This document shows positions 26,090 through 37,984 of a stretch of 64,000 nt of DNA, piece after piece. The stretch comes from Candidatus Acididesulfobacter guangdongensis (GTDB taxonomy: Bacteria; SZUA-79; Acidulodesulfobacterales; Acidulodesulfobacteraceae): contig SGBC01000001.1 in the NCBI GenBank assembly GCA_004195045.1, positions 310,001 through 374,000 on the forward strand, read 5' to 3'. Within the stretch, counting starts at the first letter, position 1, and each line of letters begins with the position of its first letter. Below the pieces are notes generated by a model. It was not told the origin of the DNA, searched no databases, and saw nothing but the letters and a program-made list of their open reading frames with translations. Both the position numbers and the translations under genes were made by a program.

Positions 26090-26592
26090 TTTTTAAGTTC
26101 CCCTTCTTTTTTTACCCTTTTTCTGGCATGCTCCATTAATCCTCCTGCGCTGACTAACTCAGCCATAAATTTAGGTATAGGTTTTGCGTGTACTGTAATA
26201 TTTTTAGTTAGGTTTTTAATCTCTCCTTTGTCCGTATCTACTTCAAGAACATCTTCCGAATCAATAGAATCGGTATCCGCTTCTAAAATCAAAAGTCCGA
26301 TATTAAACGAATTTCTATAAAATATCCTTGCGAAACTTTTTGCAATTACTAAAGGAACACCTGATGCTTTTATAGCAATAGGCGCATGCTCTCTTGAAGA
26401 ACCGCACCCGAAATTGACGCCTGCAGCAATAAAATCTCCTTTATTGACTTTGGACGCAAACGAAGGGTCGGCGTCTTCCATGCAATGCTTTCTTAAATTT
26501 TCGGGGTCGGAATCATTTAAATATCTTGCAGGGATTATAGCGTCAGTGTCTATATTATCCGCGAACTTAAATACTTTGCCTTTTAATAACAT
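26086..26592 (-). CDS. leuD: 3-isopropylmalate dehydratase small subunit
   Basis: Swivel subunit of isopropylmalate isomerase, partner of LeuC. The 168-residue protein has [17 protein letters not shown] at the N-terminus and [19 protein letters not shown], the conserved substrate-binding block with Ser and Arg. Its short length fits the small LeuD form that pairs with the 420-residue LeuC type rather than the longer enterobacterial LeuD. It overlaps leuB by four bases and lies 178 bases downstream of leuC. Confidence 0.96.
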   Translation of the reverse strand: MLLKGKVFKFADNIDTDAIIPARYLNDSDPENLRKHCMEDADPSFASKVNKGDFIAAGVNFGCGSSREHAPIAIKASGVPLVIAKSFARIFYRNSFNIGLLILEADTDSIDSEDVLEVDTDKGEIKNLTKNITVHAKPIPKFMAELVSAGGLMEHARKRVKKEGELKK

Positions 26593-26770
26593 AGGAATAC
26601 CTCTAATATTCTATTTAATTTATTTAGAGCCAAATACTTTATTCCTCAGCAGTTTAGAATACAGATTCATCAGCTGCACAACATATTTCCGCAGTATGCA
26701 GAATAATCAATATAGCATACAAAACTATACTGAAAAAAGATGCTAACAATTTTCCTTTAAACAATTATGC

Positions 26771-28045
26771 TTACACAACTTCATCCGGCGACGATATCTT
26801 GCCGGCTATAGCCGAAGCAGCGCATACGGCAGGATTTGCAAGGTACACTTCACTCGTTATGTCGCCCATTCTTCCTTTGAAATTTCTATTCGTCGAAGAT
26901 ATAGCTCTTTCTCCGTCTGCAAGGATACCCATATAGCCGCCTAAACACGGTCCGCAGGTCGGAGTGCTTACAACCCCTCCTGCATTCATAAATATGTCTA
27001 TAAGTCCTTCTTTCTCAGCCATCAGGTATATCTCCGGCGTTGCGGGTATTACTATCAATCTGGTGTATTTTGCTATTTTTTTGCCTTTTAAGATTGAAGC
27101 GGCAATTCTTAAATCTTCTATTCTGCCGTTGGTGCATGAGCCAATGACGGACTGGTCTATTTTAATATTTTTAGCGGATGCTTCTTTAACATCCACGCTG
27201 TTTTCAGGAAGATGAGGAAATGCTACCTGAGGATTTATTTCAGCAGTATCATATTTTAGCGTTTTTAAATATTGCGCATCAGGATCGCTCTTATATATTA
27301 TGTAATCTCTTTTAGCCCTACCGGAAACGTACTCTTCGGTAATCTCGTCGGGTTCAAATATTCCGCTTTTAGCACCGGCTTCTATTGCCATATTTGAAAT
27401 AGAAAATCTGTCTGCCATAGTAAGATGTTTGAATGTTGTGCCGGAAAATTCCAACGCCATATAATTGGCTCCTTCAACCCCTATCTTGCCTATAAGAAAC
27501 AGTATTAAGTCTTTACCTGACACCCATTTATTGGGTTTTCCGTCAAAGACAACTTTTATGGAATACGGAATTTTAAGCCATGCTTCTCCGAACGCCATCG
27601 CATAAGCTAAATCTGTCGAACCCACTCCGGTTGAAAAAGCCCCTAATGCCCCGTAGGTGCATGTATGAGAATCTGCGCCTATGACTAGGTCGCCGGGGAG
27701 CACTATTCCCTGCTCCGGTAAAAGAGCATGCTCAATGCCGACCTCGCCGCTTTCAAAATAATATTTTATATTATATTTTTTTGCAAATTCTCTTAATGTT
27801 TTTGCCTGTTTAGCGCTTGCTATATCTTTATTTGGAACAAAATGGTCTGGAACGAGCGCTATTTTTTCCCTGTCAAAAACATCGCATACTCCTATCGTAT
27901 CGAATTCTCTTATCGCTATGGGAGCCGTTATGTCATTTCCTAATGCAATATCCACTCTTGCGCTTACAATATCTCCCGGAGAACATGATTCTAAATCGGT
28001 ATGGGCAAGAATTATTTTTTCTGTAATCGTAAGCGGATTAGACAT
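26771..28045 (-). CDS. leuC: 3-isopropylmalate dehydratase large subunit
   Basis: Aconitase-family subunit carrying the [4Fe-4S] cluster; it isomerises 2- to 3-isopropylmalate. Cluster cysteines lie in [12 protein letters not shown] and in [34 protein letters not shown] is the substrate/cluster loop. At 424 residues it is the shorter bacterial/archaeal LeuC type, also related to homoaconitase. Its place between leuA and leuD supports the leucine role. The leader upstream has no obvious Leu-rich peptide. Confidence 0.95.
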   Translation of the reverse strand: MSNPLTITEKIILAHTDLESCSPGDIVSARVDIALGNDITAPIAIREFDTIGVCDVFDREKIALVPDHFVPNKDIASAKQAKTLREFAKKYNIKYYFESGEVGIEHALLPEQGIVLPGDLVIGADSHTCTYGALGAFSTGVGSTDLAYAMAFGEAWLKIPYSIKVVFDGKPNKWVSGKDLILFLIGKIGVEGANYMALEFSGTTFKHLTMADRFSISNMAIEAGAKSGIFEPDEITEEYVSGRAKRDYIIYKSDPDAQYLKTLKYDTAEINPQVAFPHLPENSVDVKEASAKNIKIDQSVIGSCTNGRIEDLRIAASILKGKKIAKYTRLIVIPATPEIYLMAEKEGLIDIFMNAGGVVSTPTCGPCLGGYMGILADGERAISSTNRNFKGRMGDITSEVYLANPAVCAASAIAGKISSPDEVV

Positions 28046-28135
28046 AAAATTTACCTCGTTAATAATAAAATTTTATTATATTTTTTTCAGTATTTTTTCA
28101 GCTATATTTTTAATATTTATTTGCTGCGCATTATT

Positions 28136-29707
28136 TTATGCGCGATAAACAGAATCGCATTCCTTTTCCGAAATATTTTCTAAATTTTTATTATATACAT
28201 AATGTTTGTTTAAGCAGTTAATGTATGCTTTGGCGCTTGCAACGACAATGTCGGTGTGGGCGCTTCTTCCTGTAAAATGAATATTTGCATCTTCAATAGT
28301 AACACTGACATCACCCTGAGCCTGAGTAGTTCCCCTGATAGATTTTACTTCATAACCTATGACTGCACAGTTTGAACCGGTGATTTTTCTTATTGAATTA
28401 TAAACGGCATCCACCGGTCCGTTGCCCCATTCGGAAGATGTTTTTAAATCTCCGTCTACCGCAACTTTAACCATAGCAAGCGGGGTAACCGTATCCCCGC
28501 ATACAACATTAACATATTTCAGTTCATATTTCTCAAAATGTTTAGAATTTTTTGCAACTAACGAATCTATGTCCTCGTCGTATATATCCTTTTTTCTGTC
28601 CGCTAACGCCTTAAATTTTATAAAGGCCTTGTCTATTTCGTCTTCGCTCAGCAAATATCCCAGTGATTCAAGTCTTTCTTTAAACGCGTGTTTGCCTGAA
28701 TGTTTTCCGAGCACCAATTCATTGGACTGTCTGCCGACTAATTCCGGGGTCATTATTTCATAAGTGGTTTTTTCTTTTAAAATACCGTCCTGATGAATGC
28801 CTGCTTCATGAGCAAATGCATTTTTTCCGACAATGGCTTTATTAGGCTGAACAGAAATACCGGTAGTATAAGTGAGCAGCTGCGAAGTTCTGTATAATTC
28901 CGAAGTCTTAATATTTGTTTCTGCATTATATATATCTTTTCTGACATTCAGCGCCATAACAATCTCTTCCAATGCCGCATTTCCGGCTCTTTCTCCTATG
29001 CCGTTAATAGTACATTCGATTTGATTGGCTCCCGCAAGTATAGCAGATAGAGAATTAGCGGTTCCGAGTCCGAGATCGTTATGACAGTGTACGCTTAAAA
29101 TAATATTTTCAATCCCTTTAACTTTAGTTTTTAGGTCTTTTATGAAATTATAAAATTCAAAAGGCGTTGCATAACCTACCGTATCTGGAATATTCAGCCT
29201 AGTAGCCCCTGCTTTTATAACTTCTTCTAATACTATCTTTAAAAAATCTAATTCGGTCCGTGAAGCATCTTCGGCAGAAAATTCAACTTCTTCAACGAAA
29301 GACTTCGCGTATCTGACCATATTAGCGGCTTTTTCAAGCAGAGTTTCGCGCGTCATTTTTAATTTGTATTTTAAATGCACGTCGGATGTGGCAATAAATG
29401 TATGTATTACCGGTTTTTCCGCAAATTTTACGGCGGAATAAGCCCTATATATATCTTTTTCATTAGCTCTTGCAAGTCCGGCTATTTCAACATTTTTTAT
29501 TTCCTGCGCAATAGCTTTTACAGCCTCAAAATCACCGTCGGAAGCTATAGGAAAACCTGCCTCAATTGTATCAACTCCAAGTCTTGCAAGTTGGCGGGCA
29601 AGATTAAGTTTTTCCTCAATATTCATGCTTGCACCGGGAGACTGTTCCCCGTCTCTGAGTGTAGTATCAAATATTCTTATAGCTCTTTTATTTTTATCGT
29701 AAGCCAT
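28136..29707 (-). CDS. leuA: 2-isopropylmalate synthase
   Basis: Condenses acetyl-CoA with 2-oxoisovalerate, committing carbon to leucine. The catalytic TIM barrel starts with RIFDTTLRDGEQSPGASM and has the metal-binding SVHCHNDLGLGTANSL. GIGERAGNAALEEIVMAL and HEAGIHQDGILK are further family motifs. The C-terminal domain (about 395-500) is the LeuA allosteric dimer that binds leucine, so feedback inhibition is expected. The length is 523. It is the first leu gene; pssA lies 130 bases upstream. Confidence 0.96.
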   Translation of the reverse strand: MAYDKNKRAIRIFDTTLRDGEQSPGASMNIEEKLNLARQLARLGVDTIEAGFPIASDGDFEAVKAIAQEIKNVEIAGLARANEKDIYRAYSAVKFAEKPVIHTFIATSDVHLKYKLKMTRETLLEKAANMVRYAKSFVEEVEFSAEDASRTELDFLKIVLEEVIKAGATRLNIPDTVGYATPFEFYNFIKDLKTKVKGIENIILSVHCHNDLGLGTANSLSAILAGANQIECTINGIGERAGNAALEEIVMALNVRKDIYNAETNIKTSELYRTSQLLTYTTGISVQPNKAIVGKNAFAHEAGIHQDGILKEKTTYEIMTPELVGRQSNELVLGKHSGKHAFKERLESLGYLLSEDEIDKAFIKFKALADRKKDIYDEDIDSLVAKNSKHFEKYELKYVNVVCGDTVTPLAMVKVAVDGDLKTSSEWGNGPVDAVYNSIRKITGSNCAVIGYEVKSIRGTTQAQGDVSVTIEDANIHFTGRSAHTDIVVASAKAYINCLNKHYVYNKNLENISEKECDSVYRA

Positions 29708-29836
29708 ATATTAAACCTCTCTTATGCAAAATAGTATGCAATAAATATATTGCAGCAAAGAAAATATTTAATTTTTATATTATATATATGATATGTGATT
29801 TGTTCTAATTTATACTATTCTGCTATTATGAAACTT

Positions 29837-30649
29837 TTATATATCTTTGTCTTCATTTTTGACTTTTATCTTACCATTATTAAGATAAAAATACAATAGC
29901 GGCGAAATAAAACAATAGACAAAAAAAATTAAAAAAAACATAATGACCGGTTTGATTATTATGATTATTACCATTAATGACGCAAGAGCGAGGATTTCGA
30001 AAGGCCTTTTCTTAAAAAAACTTAAATCTTTCATTGCATAATAGCTTATATTGCTTATCATTAAAAGCCCGAGCAGGGGCATAATAACCATCATTGCTAT
30101 ATGCTCATTTACGGCAACTTTAAAATACGCAATAACGAAAATAGAGAAAACCGCCATTCCTGCTGCCGCAGGGGAAGGCAATCCTGTAAATTTTTTGTTT
30201 TCTACTGAATTTACCTGAATATTAAATCTGGCAAGCCTTAACGCTGCGCCGATAAAATATACAAATATGAGCGCCCAACCTATTTTCCCGAAATTTTTTA
30301 ATTGCCATATATATACTAATATTGACGGAGCAGCGCCAAATGCTATCAAATCCGACAGAGAATCATATTCTATCCCGAATTTTGAACTTGTATTAGTTAT
30401 TCTTGCAACCTTTCCGTCTAAGCCGTCTAGTAAAATTGAAATTACTATAAGCCATCCCGCAATATAAAATTTACCGTCAATAGAATTTATTATTGAATAG
30501 AATCCTGAAAATAGCGATAAACTCGTAATGAGGTTTGGGAAAAAATATATGCCTTTATTTCTGCTGAGCACAAAAAACTCATCAGCCGTCTTAGTCAATT
30601 TATTTTTATAATGCTTAAAATGAATGTTGTATTTCTGCTTATTCTTCAA
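29837..30649 (-). CDS. pssA: CDP-diacylglycerol--serine O-phosphatidyltransferase
   Basis: Makes phosphatidylserine, the precursor of phosphatidylethanolamine, in the inner membrane. The CDP-alcohol phosphotransferase motif DGLDGKVAR is followed by the downstream G and two Asp residues (FGIEYDSLSDLIAFG). It has 270 residues and about seven membrane helices. The start is TTG (30647-30649), which overlaps the psd stop as TTGA; no ATG follows before the conserved core, so a coupled TTG start is favoured. A Lys-rich cytosolic leader of about 30 residues precedes the first helix. Confidence 0.93.
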   Translation of the reverse strand: MKNKQKYNIHFKHYKNKLTKTADEFFVLSRNKGIYFFPNLITSLSLFSGFYSIINSIDGKFYIAGWLIVISILLDGLDGKVARITNTSSKFGIEYDSLSDLIAFGAAPSILVYIWQLKNFGKIGWALIFVYFIGAALRLARFNIQVNSVENKKFTGLPSPAAAGMAVFSIFVIAYFKVAVNEHIAMMVIMPLLGLLMISNISYYAMKDLSFFKKRPFEILALASLMVIIIIIKPVIMFFLIFFVYCFISPLLYFYLNNGKIKVKNEDKDI

Positions 30650-31365
30650 CTTATTCTGCCTATTAAAGTTTCACCGGCATACACTTTGTCATTGACTTTC
30701 ACATAGGCAATAAAATCTGACGGCAGATATAAATCCATTCTTGAACCGTATTTAATAAGTCCAAACCTGTCACCTGCAACAACTCTGTCGCCTTTATTAA
30801 TTTTACAGACTATTCTTCTTGCGACAAGTCCGGCTATTTGCACAAATGCTATAATTGTTTTGCCGTTTTTATGATATGCATTTTTACTCATGCCTGCTGC
30901 ATTATCGGGAGCGTCTATTTCTAAAATTACCGCATTATATTCATTTTCCGATGAAGCTTTATCTAAATTTGCAGAAAAAAATTTTCCTTTGTTATACTTT
31001 ATTTCTATCACATTGCCGGATATAGGAATTCTGTTTACATGGACATTAAACAGCGACATAAAAATACTTATTTTGAAAACATCTTTTTTAAGATATCTTT
31101 CGTCGTAAATTTTTTCTGCATAAATAATTTTACCGTCGGCAGGCGATATTATTTCATTTTTATCTGCCGATGCTTTTCTTTCCGGGTCTCTAAAAAAATA
31201 AATGCTAAAGAGGAACAAAATAAAAAATATTGCCGAAAAACCTGCAAAAATATACTGCAGACCGTTTGCGCTAATATTCAATATTAAATATAAAGATGTA
31301 AAAATAACAAAACACACTAAAGGAAATATTATTAGCTTTATACCCTCTTTAGCAATCAATTTCAT
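30646..31365 (-). CDS. psd: Phosphatidylserine decarboxylase proenzyme
   Basis: Converts phosphatidylserine to phosphatidylethanolamine using a pyruvoyl group. I start it at the ATG at 31363-31365 (MKLIAKEGIKLI, 239 residues); an in-frame TTG nine bases upstream is the alternative. Two membrane helices lie at about 12-60, then ISPADGKIIYAE. VHVNRIPISG carries the catalytic His region, and the C-terminal FGLIKYGSRMDLYLP holds the GS self-cleavage site, with Ser becoming pyruvoyl. This is the short Psd type. About 22 bases covering its start are repeated upstream at 31477-31498, next to a palindromic repeat. Confidence 0.94.
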   Translation of the reverse strand: MKLIAKEGIKLIIFPLVCFVIFTSLYLILNISANGLQYIFAGFSAIFFILFLFSIYFFRDPERKASADKNEIISPADGKIIYAEKIYDERYLKKDVFKISIFMSLFNVHVNRIPISGNVIEIKYNKGKFFSANLDKASSENEYNAVILEIDAPDNAAGMSKNAYHKNGKTIIAFVQIAGLVARRIVCKINKGDRVVAGDRFGLIKYGSRMDLYLPSDFIAYVKVNDKVYAGETLIGRIS

Positions 31366-31387
31366 AAGTATCAACAGTATTAAGATC

Positions 31388-31478
31388 GAAAAAGGTGTCA
31401 GATTAATTTTTTTGCAAATATTTTCTTTGTTAATTGAACTATGCCATACGCAAAAAAATAAGATCTGACACCTTTTTC
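31388..31478. repeat. Dispersed palindromic repeat, full inner element (copy C)
   Basis: 91 bp between psd and ilvC. The ends are GAAAAAGGTGTCAGATT and GATCTGACACCTTTTTC, and the loop matches the other full copies (CTTTGTTAATTGAACTATG). The right edge directly touches a second copy of the psd start region (31477-31498). The first copy of that region lies at 31347-31368, about 20 bases beyond the left edge, so the element is bracketed by a 22-base direct repeat. Confidence 0.9.
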
Positions 31479-31512
31479 TTTAGCAATCAATTTCATAAAT
31501 ATAAATATTATT

Positions 31513-31588
31513 TTAATCCTGCAATAGAAAGTTATCTTTTGCTTAACAGAGCAAAGAAATGCATAACGATTTTCTACTGCAGGATTAA
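31513..31588. repeat. Outer palindromic repeat without the inner element (empty form)
   Basis: 76 bp with ends TTAATCCTGCAATAGAAA and the inverse TTTTCTACTGCAGGATTAA. The middle reads GTTATCTTTTGCTTAAC then AGAGCAAAGAAATGCAT. At 41778-41954 and 47003-47115 the same outer sequence is interrupted at this position by the inner element. It therefore serves as the uninterrupted reference form. It is separate from, though close to, inner copy C. Confidence 0.9.
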
Positions 31589-31668
31589 GATATTAATTTG
31601 TTCAGTATAGTTAAATACGGATAAGGCTATTTTGAATTAATGCCTGCCGCCGTTATTAATTTCCGTTG

Positions 31669-32736
<1,068 letters not shown>

Positions 32737-32825
32737 TTATTGTTATATTTATATTAAGTTTTTTAATATTAGAATATTAAAATGTATATATCTGTGCAAA
32801 AAACTGAATAAATTTAAAAAGATAT

Positions 32826-33314
32826 TTATTTTTTAGACCTTGTTATCGCTATCGTTCCTGTTTTAACAATATCTTTAATACCTATAGGTCTTATCAGTTC
32901 AATAAATGCTTCCATTTTTTTAGCTGACCCGCTAAATTCCAGAACGTAGGCGTTGCGGCTTACATCAACAATTCTTGCCTCAAATATTTCCTTGATACGA
33001 AATATTTCATTTTTAGTAGAATCGTCGGCATTTACTTTCACAAGAACTGTCTGCCTCATCACTGATTCATCATCAGTAAGCTCCTGAACTTTAATGACAT
33101 TGATAAGTCTGTTCAGCTGTTTTGTAATTTGCTCTAATATTTGCTCATCGCCGTAAGTCGATATTATCATCTTTGATTCATCTTTTTCAAGCGTGCCTGC
33201 GACGCTTATTCCGTCTATATTAAACCCCCTAGCAGAAAAAAGTCCTGCTACCCTTGCCAGCACGCCGGACTCATTCTCAACAAGTATAGATAAAATATGG
33301 TTTTTTTCCATCAT
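32826..33314 (-). CDS. ilvN: Acetolactate synthase small (regulatory) subunit
   Basis: Regulatory subunit that confers valine feedback on the IlvB catalytic subunit. The 162 residues contain an N-terminal ACT domain (ILSILVENESGVLARVAGLF, then SARGFNIDGISV). The C-terminal ferredoxin-like domain covers about 75-160. Two adjacent ATGs (33314, 33311) are possible starts. It lies between ilvB and ilvC. Confidence 0.96.
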   Translation of the reverse strand: MMEKNHILSILVENESGVLARVAGLFSARGFNIDGISVAGTLEKDESKMIISTYGDEQILEQITKQLNRLINVIKVQELTDDESVMRQTVLVKVNADDSTKNEIFRIKEIFEARIVDVSRNAYVLEFSGSAKKMEAFIELIRPIGIKDIVKTGTIAITRSKK

Positions 33315-33459
33315 ATTTTCCCTTTAATTATTGTAAAAATTTAATTAACAAAAATAAATAATTACATTCCGTTAAGTAACCGCAATATAAATCTTAGCAA
33401 AAAATTGCAGCGTATAATCATTGTAATTGCAAAAAAATACTTCATTACGTTTAAGACGG

Positions 33460-35178
33460 TTACACAAGCAGCATTCCCGTAATCGGATAACCTGGCGCAA
33501 CTATAGGATAAACCCCTTCTTCTTGAGCGACGACGAAATCCATAATAACAGGTTTTCTTATCGATAATGCCGTTTTCAAAACATCTTCCACCTGTTCTGG
33601 TTTGTTCGCTCTTAAGCCGACGGCGCCGTAACTTTCTGCCAGTTTAACAAAATCCGGGTTTACGTTTAATTTAGAAAATGAATATCTCTTCTCATAAAAT
33701 AATTCCTGCCACTGCCTTATCATACCAAGAAAATTATTATTTATTATTGCTATTTTCACAGGCAGATTATACTGGACGGCTGTGGCTAATTCCTGTATAT
33801 TCATTTGAATACTGCCGTCTCCCGCAATATCAAATACTGTTCTGTTCGGAAATGCTACCTGGGCGCCGATGGCTGCAGGAAATCCATATCCCATAGTGCC
33901 TAATCCTCCGGACGTTAATAACGATCTCGGATTTTTAAATTTATAAAATTGCGCAGCCCACATTTGATTTTGCCCGACTTCTGTTGCTATAATAGCCTCT
34001 CCGTCGGTTAATTCATATATTTTTTCAACAACAAACTGAGGTTTTATGATATCAGTCATTTTATATGAAAGAGGATGCTCATATTTATACATATTAAGTT
34101 CTTCTAACCATTTCATTCTTTTATATTGCGTTGATTCAATTTCTTTTGATTTTAACGATAAAATTTCCAGCATACTGTTTAAAACAGATTTAACATCTCC
34201 TACGACCGGAATATCTATTTTAACATTTTTACCTATAGAAGACGGGTCTATATCAATATGTGCAAACTTCGCCTTTCCGGCGAATTCGTCTACTTTGCCG
34301 GTCACTCTGTCATCAAATCTTGAACCTACCGCCACGATAAAATCGGCATTTGATATACCGGTGTTAGCTGCATAAGTCCCATGCATCCCGAGCATTCCAA
34401 AAAACAAAGCATGTTCCGACGGAAATCCCCCAAGCCCCATGAGGGTGGAAACAATAGGCAGATCTAACATTTCTGCAATTTCTTTAAGCTCATTCGCGGC
34501 ATTTGAACTTATTACTCCTCCTCCTATATAAAACATAGGCTTTTCAGCCTTCAGAAGTTCATCAACAACCTTTAATATTTGAACGTGATGACCAAAATAA
34601 GTAGGATTATAGCTTCGCATTTCAATACTCTCAGGATAATCAAATTCAGCAACGTTCGAAGAAATATCTTTAGGAATGTCTATAAGCACCGGACCTGGTC
34701 TGCCCGTTGAAGCAATGTAAAATGCCTCTTTAACAATCCTTGCAAGATCTTCGACATCTCTTACTAAATAATTATGCTTCGTACAGGGTCTTGTTATGCC
34801 TACTGTATCGGCTTCCTGAAAAGCGTCATTTCCGATTAGGCTTGTCGGAACCTGTCCGGTAATAATTACCATAGGAACTGAATCCATATATGCTGTAGCA
34901 ATACCGGTTATCGTGTTAGTAGCGCCCGGTCCTGAAGTTACCAATACGACACCGACTTTGCCGGTAGCTCTGGCATAACCGTCTGCAGCATGCGCAGCGC
35001 CCTGTTCATGACGCACCAGAATATGATTTAGTTTATCTCTATAATTAAAAAGCTCATCATAAATATTGAGTACTGCACCTCCGGGATACCCGAAAATAGT
35101 ATCTACGCCTTCTTTTATTAGACTTTCAATAAGAATTTTAGAGCCGGTCATTAATTGTTTTTTATTTTCTTTAATCAT
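33460..35178 (-). CDS. ilvB: Acetolactate synthase large (catalytic) subunit
   Basis: Thiamine-diphosphate enzyme that makes acetolactate from pyruvate. The N-terminal domain has [15 protein letters not shown] and the catalytic Glu in [17 protein letters not shown]. The central FAD-binding domain is about 190-340. The C-terminal [17 protein letters not shown], ending in NNN, is the ThDP/Mg motif. 572 residues is normal. Its ATG overlaps the ilvD stop (ATGA), so translation is coupled. Confidence 0.97.
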   Translation of the reverse strand: MIKENKKQLMTGSKILIESLIKEGVDTIFGYPGGAVLNIYDELFNYRDKLNHILVRHEQGAAHAADGYARATGKVGVVLVTSGPGATNTITGIATAYMDSVPMVIITGQVPTSLIGNDAFQEADTVGITRPCTKHNYLVRDVEDLARIVKEAFYIASTGRPGPVLIDIPKDISSNVAEFDYPESIEMRSYNPTYFGHHVQILKVVDELLKAEKPMFYIGGGVISSNAANELKEIAEMLDLPIVSTLMGLGGFPSEHALFFGMLGMHGTYAANTGISNADFIVAVGSRFDDRVTGKVDEFAGKAKFAHIDIDPSSIGKNVKIDIPVVGDVKSVLNSMLEILSLKSKEIESTQYKRMKWLEELNMYKYEHPLSYKMTDIIKPQFVVEKIYELTDGEAIIATEVGQNQMWAAQFYKFKNPRSLLTSGGLGTMGYGFPAAIGAQVAFPNRTVFDIAGDGSIQMNIQELATAVQYNLPVKIAIINNNFLGMIRQWQELFYEKRYSFSKLNVNPDFVKLAESYGAVGLRANKPEQVEDVLKTALSIRKPVIMDFVVAQEEGVYPIVAPGYPITGMLLV

Positions 35179-36842
35179 TTTCTCACCTTTCTATTTACGA
35201 TTGCCCCCTCGTCAGCTGATGAAACAATATCGGAATATCTTGCTAAATAACCATAATCTATTTTTTTCTCTTTTTTCTTCCAGTTTAATTTCCTAAGACT
35301 TAATTCGTTATCGCTGAGGAGCACATTAAGTTTTCTTTCGTTTATATCGATTTCAATTCTATCGCCTTCGTTAACAAGAGCTATAGGACCGCCTTCCTGA
35401 GCTTCAGGGGAAATATGCCCGATACATGGACCTCTTGTGCCCCCTGAAAACCGCCCGTCTGTTATAAGAGCAACTTTATCTCCTAATCCCATACCGACTA
35501 TTTGAGAGGTAGGCGCCAACATTTCTCTCATGCCAGGACCTCCTTTAGGTCCTTCGTATCTTATAACTACAATATCCCCAGGTTTTATTTCTCCTGAGGA
35601 TATACTCTTCATAGAATCTTCCTCGCTCTCAAAAACTCTGGCATTTCCTGTAAATTTCATCATAGACGGACCGACGCCGCTTGATTTGATGATAGCCCCC
35701 TTTGGAGCTAAATTACCGTATAATACAGCAATTCCGCCTTCAGTTCTGTAAGGATTGTCAATTTTTCTAATTATTTCGTTGTTTACATATCTGACCCCGT
35801 CAATTATTTCTTTAACTGAAAGCCCGCTTACATTCGTTGAATCTTTCACAAGCGACCTGAGTTCATATAAAAGTGCAGGAATACCGCCGGCAAAATCTAA
35901 ATCTTCCAGAAAATATTCTCCTGCCGGTCTTAAACTTGATAATTGCGGAGTTTTTCTAGAAATTTCGTCGAAAAGTTTTAAATCTAATTTGATTCCGGCT
36001 TCATTAGCTATTGCAAGCAAATGCAAAACAGAATTAGAAGAACCGCCGAGTGCAACATCGACCATAATAGCATTGTGCAGCGCATCCATTGTAACAATAT
36101 TACGCGGCAGTATATTTTCTTTCACTAAATCTACTATTCTGATTCCGCTTTCAAATGCCATCCTTTTTTTAATTGCAGAGCCGGCCAGTGCAGTTCCGGC
36201 GCCCGGCAGCGACATTCCCATAACCTCGGTAAGACAAGCCATAGTATTTGCGGTATATAATCCCTGACATGAGCCTTGACCTGGACATGCACACATTTCA
36301 AGATCCATAAGTTCATTTTCGGATATTTCACTTACTTTATATTTTGCCACAGCTTCAAATGTGTCTCTGACAAAAGAAAGTCTTTTGCCGTGATAATGCC
36401 CGGAAAGCATCGGTCCTGCAGTGACAACTATTGCCGGTATATTAAGCCTGAGAGCTGCCATAAGCATACCCGGTGTAATTTTGTCACAGTTGGTAAGCAG
36501 TATTAAACCATCAAGGGAATGGGCCTCTGCAATGGTCTCAACCATATCCGCTATAAGCTCGCGCGATGGCAGCGAGTAATGCATTCCTTTATGACCCATA
36601 GCTATCCCGTCGCAAATACCGGGTATGCCAAAAATGAACGGGTGTCCCCCGTTGCTATATACTCCATTTTCGGCTGCTCTTTCAAGATCTCTCATCCCTA
36701 CATGTCCTGGTATGAGATCTGTAAAACTTGAAGCAATACCTATAAAAGGTTTGCGCATTTCTTGATTTGTAATACCGGTTGCGTAGAGCAGTGCTCTATG
36801 CGGCGTTTTATCTACGCCTTTTTTAATATTATCGCTTTTCAT
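35175..36842 (-). CDS. ilvD: Dihydroxy-acid dehydratase
   Basis: Iron-sulfur enzyme that dehydrates dihydroxy acids to 2-oxo acids in valine, isoleucine and leucine synthesis. Cluster and metal ligands lie in [11 protein letters not shown] and [36 protein letters not shown] is the C-terminal conserved loop. At 555 residues it is the shorter IlvD form common in anaerobes and archaea, with a cluster that may be [4Fe-4S] or [2Fe-2S]. A small DUF465-type gene lies five bases upstream. Confidence 0.97.
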   Translation of the reverse strand: MKSDNIKKGVDKTPHRALLYATGITNQEMRKPFIGIASSFTDLIPGHVGMRDLERAAENGVYSNGGHPFIFGIPGICDGIAMGHKGMHYSLPSRELIADMVETIAEAHSLDGLILLTNCDKITPGMLMAALRLNIPAIVVTAGPMLSGHYHGKRLSFVRDTFEAVAKYKVSEISENELMDLEMCACPGQGSCQGLYTANTMACLTEVMGMSLPGAGTALAGSAIKKRMAFESGIRIVDLVKENILPRNIVTMDALHNAIMVDVALGGSSNSVLHLLAIANEAGIKLDLKLFDEISRKTPQLSSLRPAGEYFLEDLDFAGGIPALLYELRSLVKDSTNVSGLSVKEIIDGVRYVNNEIIRKIDNPYRTEGGIAVLYGNLAPKGAIIKSSGVGPSMMKFTGNARVFESEEDSMKSISSGEIKPGDIVVIRYEGPKGGPGMREMLAPTSQIVGMGLGDKVALITDGRFSGGTRGPCIGHISPEAQEGGPIALVNEGDRIEIDINERKLNVLLSDNELSLRKLNWKKKEKKIDYGYLARYSDIVSSADEGAIVNRKVRK

Positions 36843-36846
36843 TATA

Positions 36847-37083
36847 TCACCCGTTAATAATATTTGATTTAATCATTTGATTCATAATATCATTTCCGTT
36901 AAGTTTTTTAAGTTTTAATTCTTTTATTGTTTTTTGTTCTTCAGGCGTCAAAAAAGGTTTTGTAGTAAATTTATCTAATTTTTTATCTATATCGATATGT
37001 TCTTCGTAAATTTTTTTAAAATCTGAATTTGTTTGTATTAAAACATCGGCAATCTTTTGTTCATTGTCATCAAGCCATTGCAT
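36847..37083 (-). CDS. Small DUF465/YdcH-like protein
   Basis: A 78-residue, highly charged and mostly helical protein. The pattern matches DUF465/Ydc[21 protein letters not shown], then [15 protein letters not shown] and a C-terminal helix ending in [11 protein letters not shown]. Function is unknown; the family forms short helical hairpins. A strong ribosome site (GGAGG) precedes its ATG. It ends five bases before ilvD and may simply share that transcript. Confidence 0.75.
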   Translation of the reverse strand: MQWLDDNEQKIADVLIQTNSDFKKIYEEHIDIDKKLDKFTTKPFLTPEEQKTIKELKLKKLNGNDIMNQMIKSNIING

Positions 37084-37123
37084 GCTATGACCTCCAAATT
37101 TTAAAATTTATATTATTAATATT

Positions 37124-37867
37124 TTAAAAAGCTCCGCCGCTATATACATAAACAGGCGAAAGACCCGTTATATCTTGAAAATCCGACTGTTCTTTCTTAT
37201 TATCGGCAAATTTATTAATAGCAATTATTCCCGACAAATATGCCAATCTCAGATTATCGAAGACCTTTACTTCTATTCCGCTATTATTAAATAACTGAAC
37301 ATTTTCATTTAATTTGCATTTATTATAACTGCCTAAAAAAACAAAATCCGATTTGATATTTAACTTATCAATTGAGCAAGCGATTTCATTTGCATTTCCT
37401 GTTTCTAAACTTTTAAATTTTTTAAGGGTGCCATTTTCTATTTTATAAATTTCAAAATAAAATTTATCTTTTATAAATTCTTTTATAACAGTAAGATAAA
37501 AATTATCGCTTTTATTTATAAATGAATACGCACACGCATATAGACTTTCGACTCCGGATATTTTCAAATTTAGACTGTAAGCCAATGTTTTGGCAATAGA
37601 AAGTGAAACTCTTATTCCAGTAAATGAACCGGGACCTAAAGTAATAGCGATACCCCCAATATCGGTTAAATTTAATCCGGCATCTGATAATATACCGTCT
37701 AATTGTTTAAATATCAGGGTTGAAGGTACTAATTGTTTACTATTAAGTTCTTTAAAATGTTTATTTTCATTTAAAACGATATTATTTTCAGCAACAATCT
37801 CGCAGTTATCGCCAATCAGGCAAGTACACGAATAACTGCCGGAAGTATCTATTGATAAAAACAGCAT
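37124..37867 (-). CDS. tsaB: tRNA threonylcarbamoyladenosine biosynthesis protein TsaB
   Basis: Partner that activates TsaD in making t6A37 of ANN-decoding tRNAs. ASKHA-fold protein of 247 residues: it begins LFLSIDTSGSYSCTCLIGD and has GIAITLGPGSFTGIRVSLSI (about 84-103), the TsaB hallmark. The C-terminal half is divergent, as is usual for this family. No tsaD or tsaE is in the window. The spacing of 40 bases to the DUF465 gene suggests a shared transcript. Confidence 0.93.
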   Translation of the reverse strand: MLFLSIDTSGSYSCTCLIGDNCEIVAENNIVLNENKHFKELNSKQLVPSTLIFKQLDGILSDAGLNLTDIGGIAITLGPGSFTGIRVSLSIAKTLAYSLNLKISGVESLYACAYSFINKSDNFYLTVIKEFIKDKFYFEIYKIENGTLKKFKSLETGNANEIACSIDKLNIKSDFVFLGSYNKCKLNENVQLFNNSGIEVKVFDNLRLAYLSGIIAINKFADNKKEQSDFQDITGLSPVYVYSGGAF

Positions 37868-37900
37868 GATAGAAACAGCATAATTAAAAAAGGTTTAAAA

Positions 37901-37928
37901 TTGCGGTATTAAATAAAAATACCTGCAA
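37901..37928 (-). terminator. Weak stem-loop between rseP and tsaB
   Basis: The inverted repeat TTGCGGTATT / AATACCTGCAA (one bulged base) follows the rseP stop in the minus direction. A T-rich tract (CCTTTTTTAATT) follows about ten bases later. It could be a weak intrinsic terminator or an RNA-processing hairpin; the stem is AT-rich and the T-tract is displaced, so confidence is low. Confidence 0.3.
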
Positions 37929-37984
37929 AATAATAAAATAAATTAAACGACAGAATATGCATAAATACAAATTTGCAAATCTAA

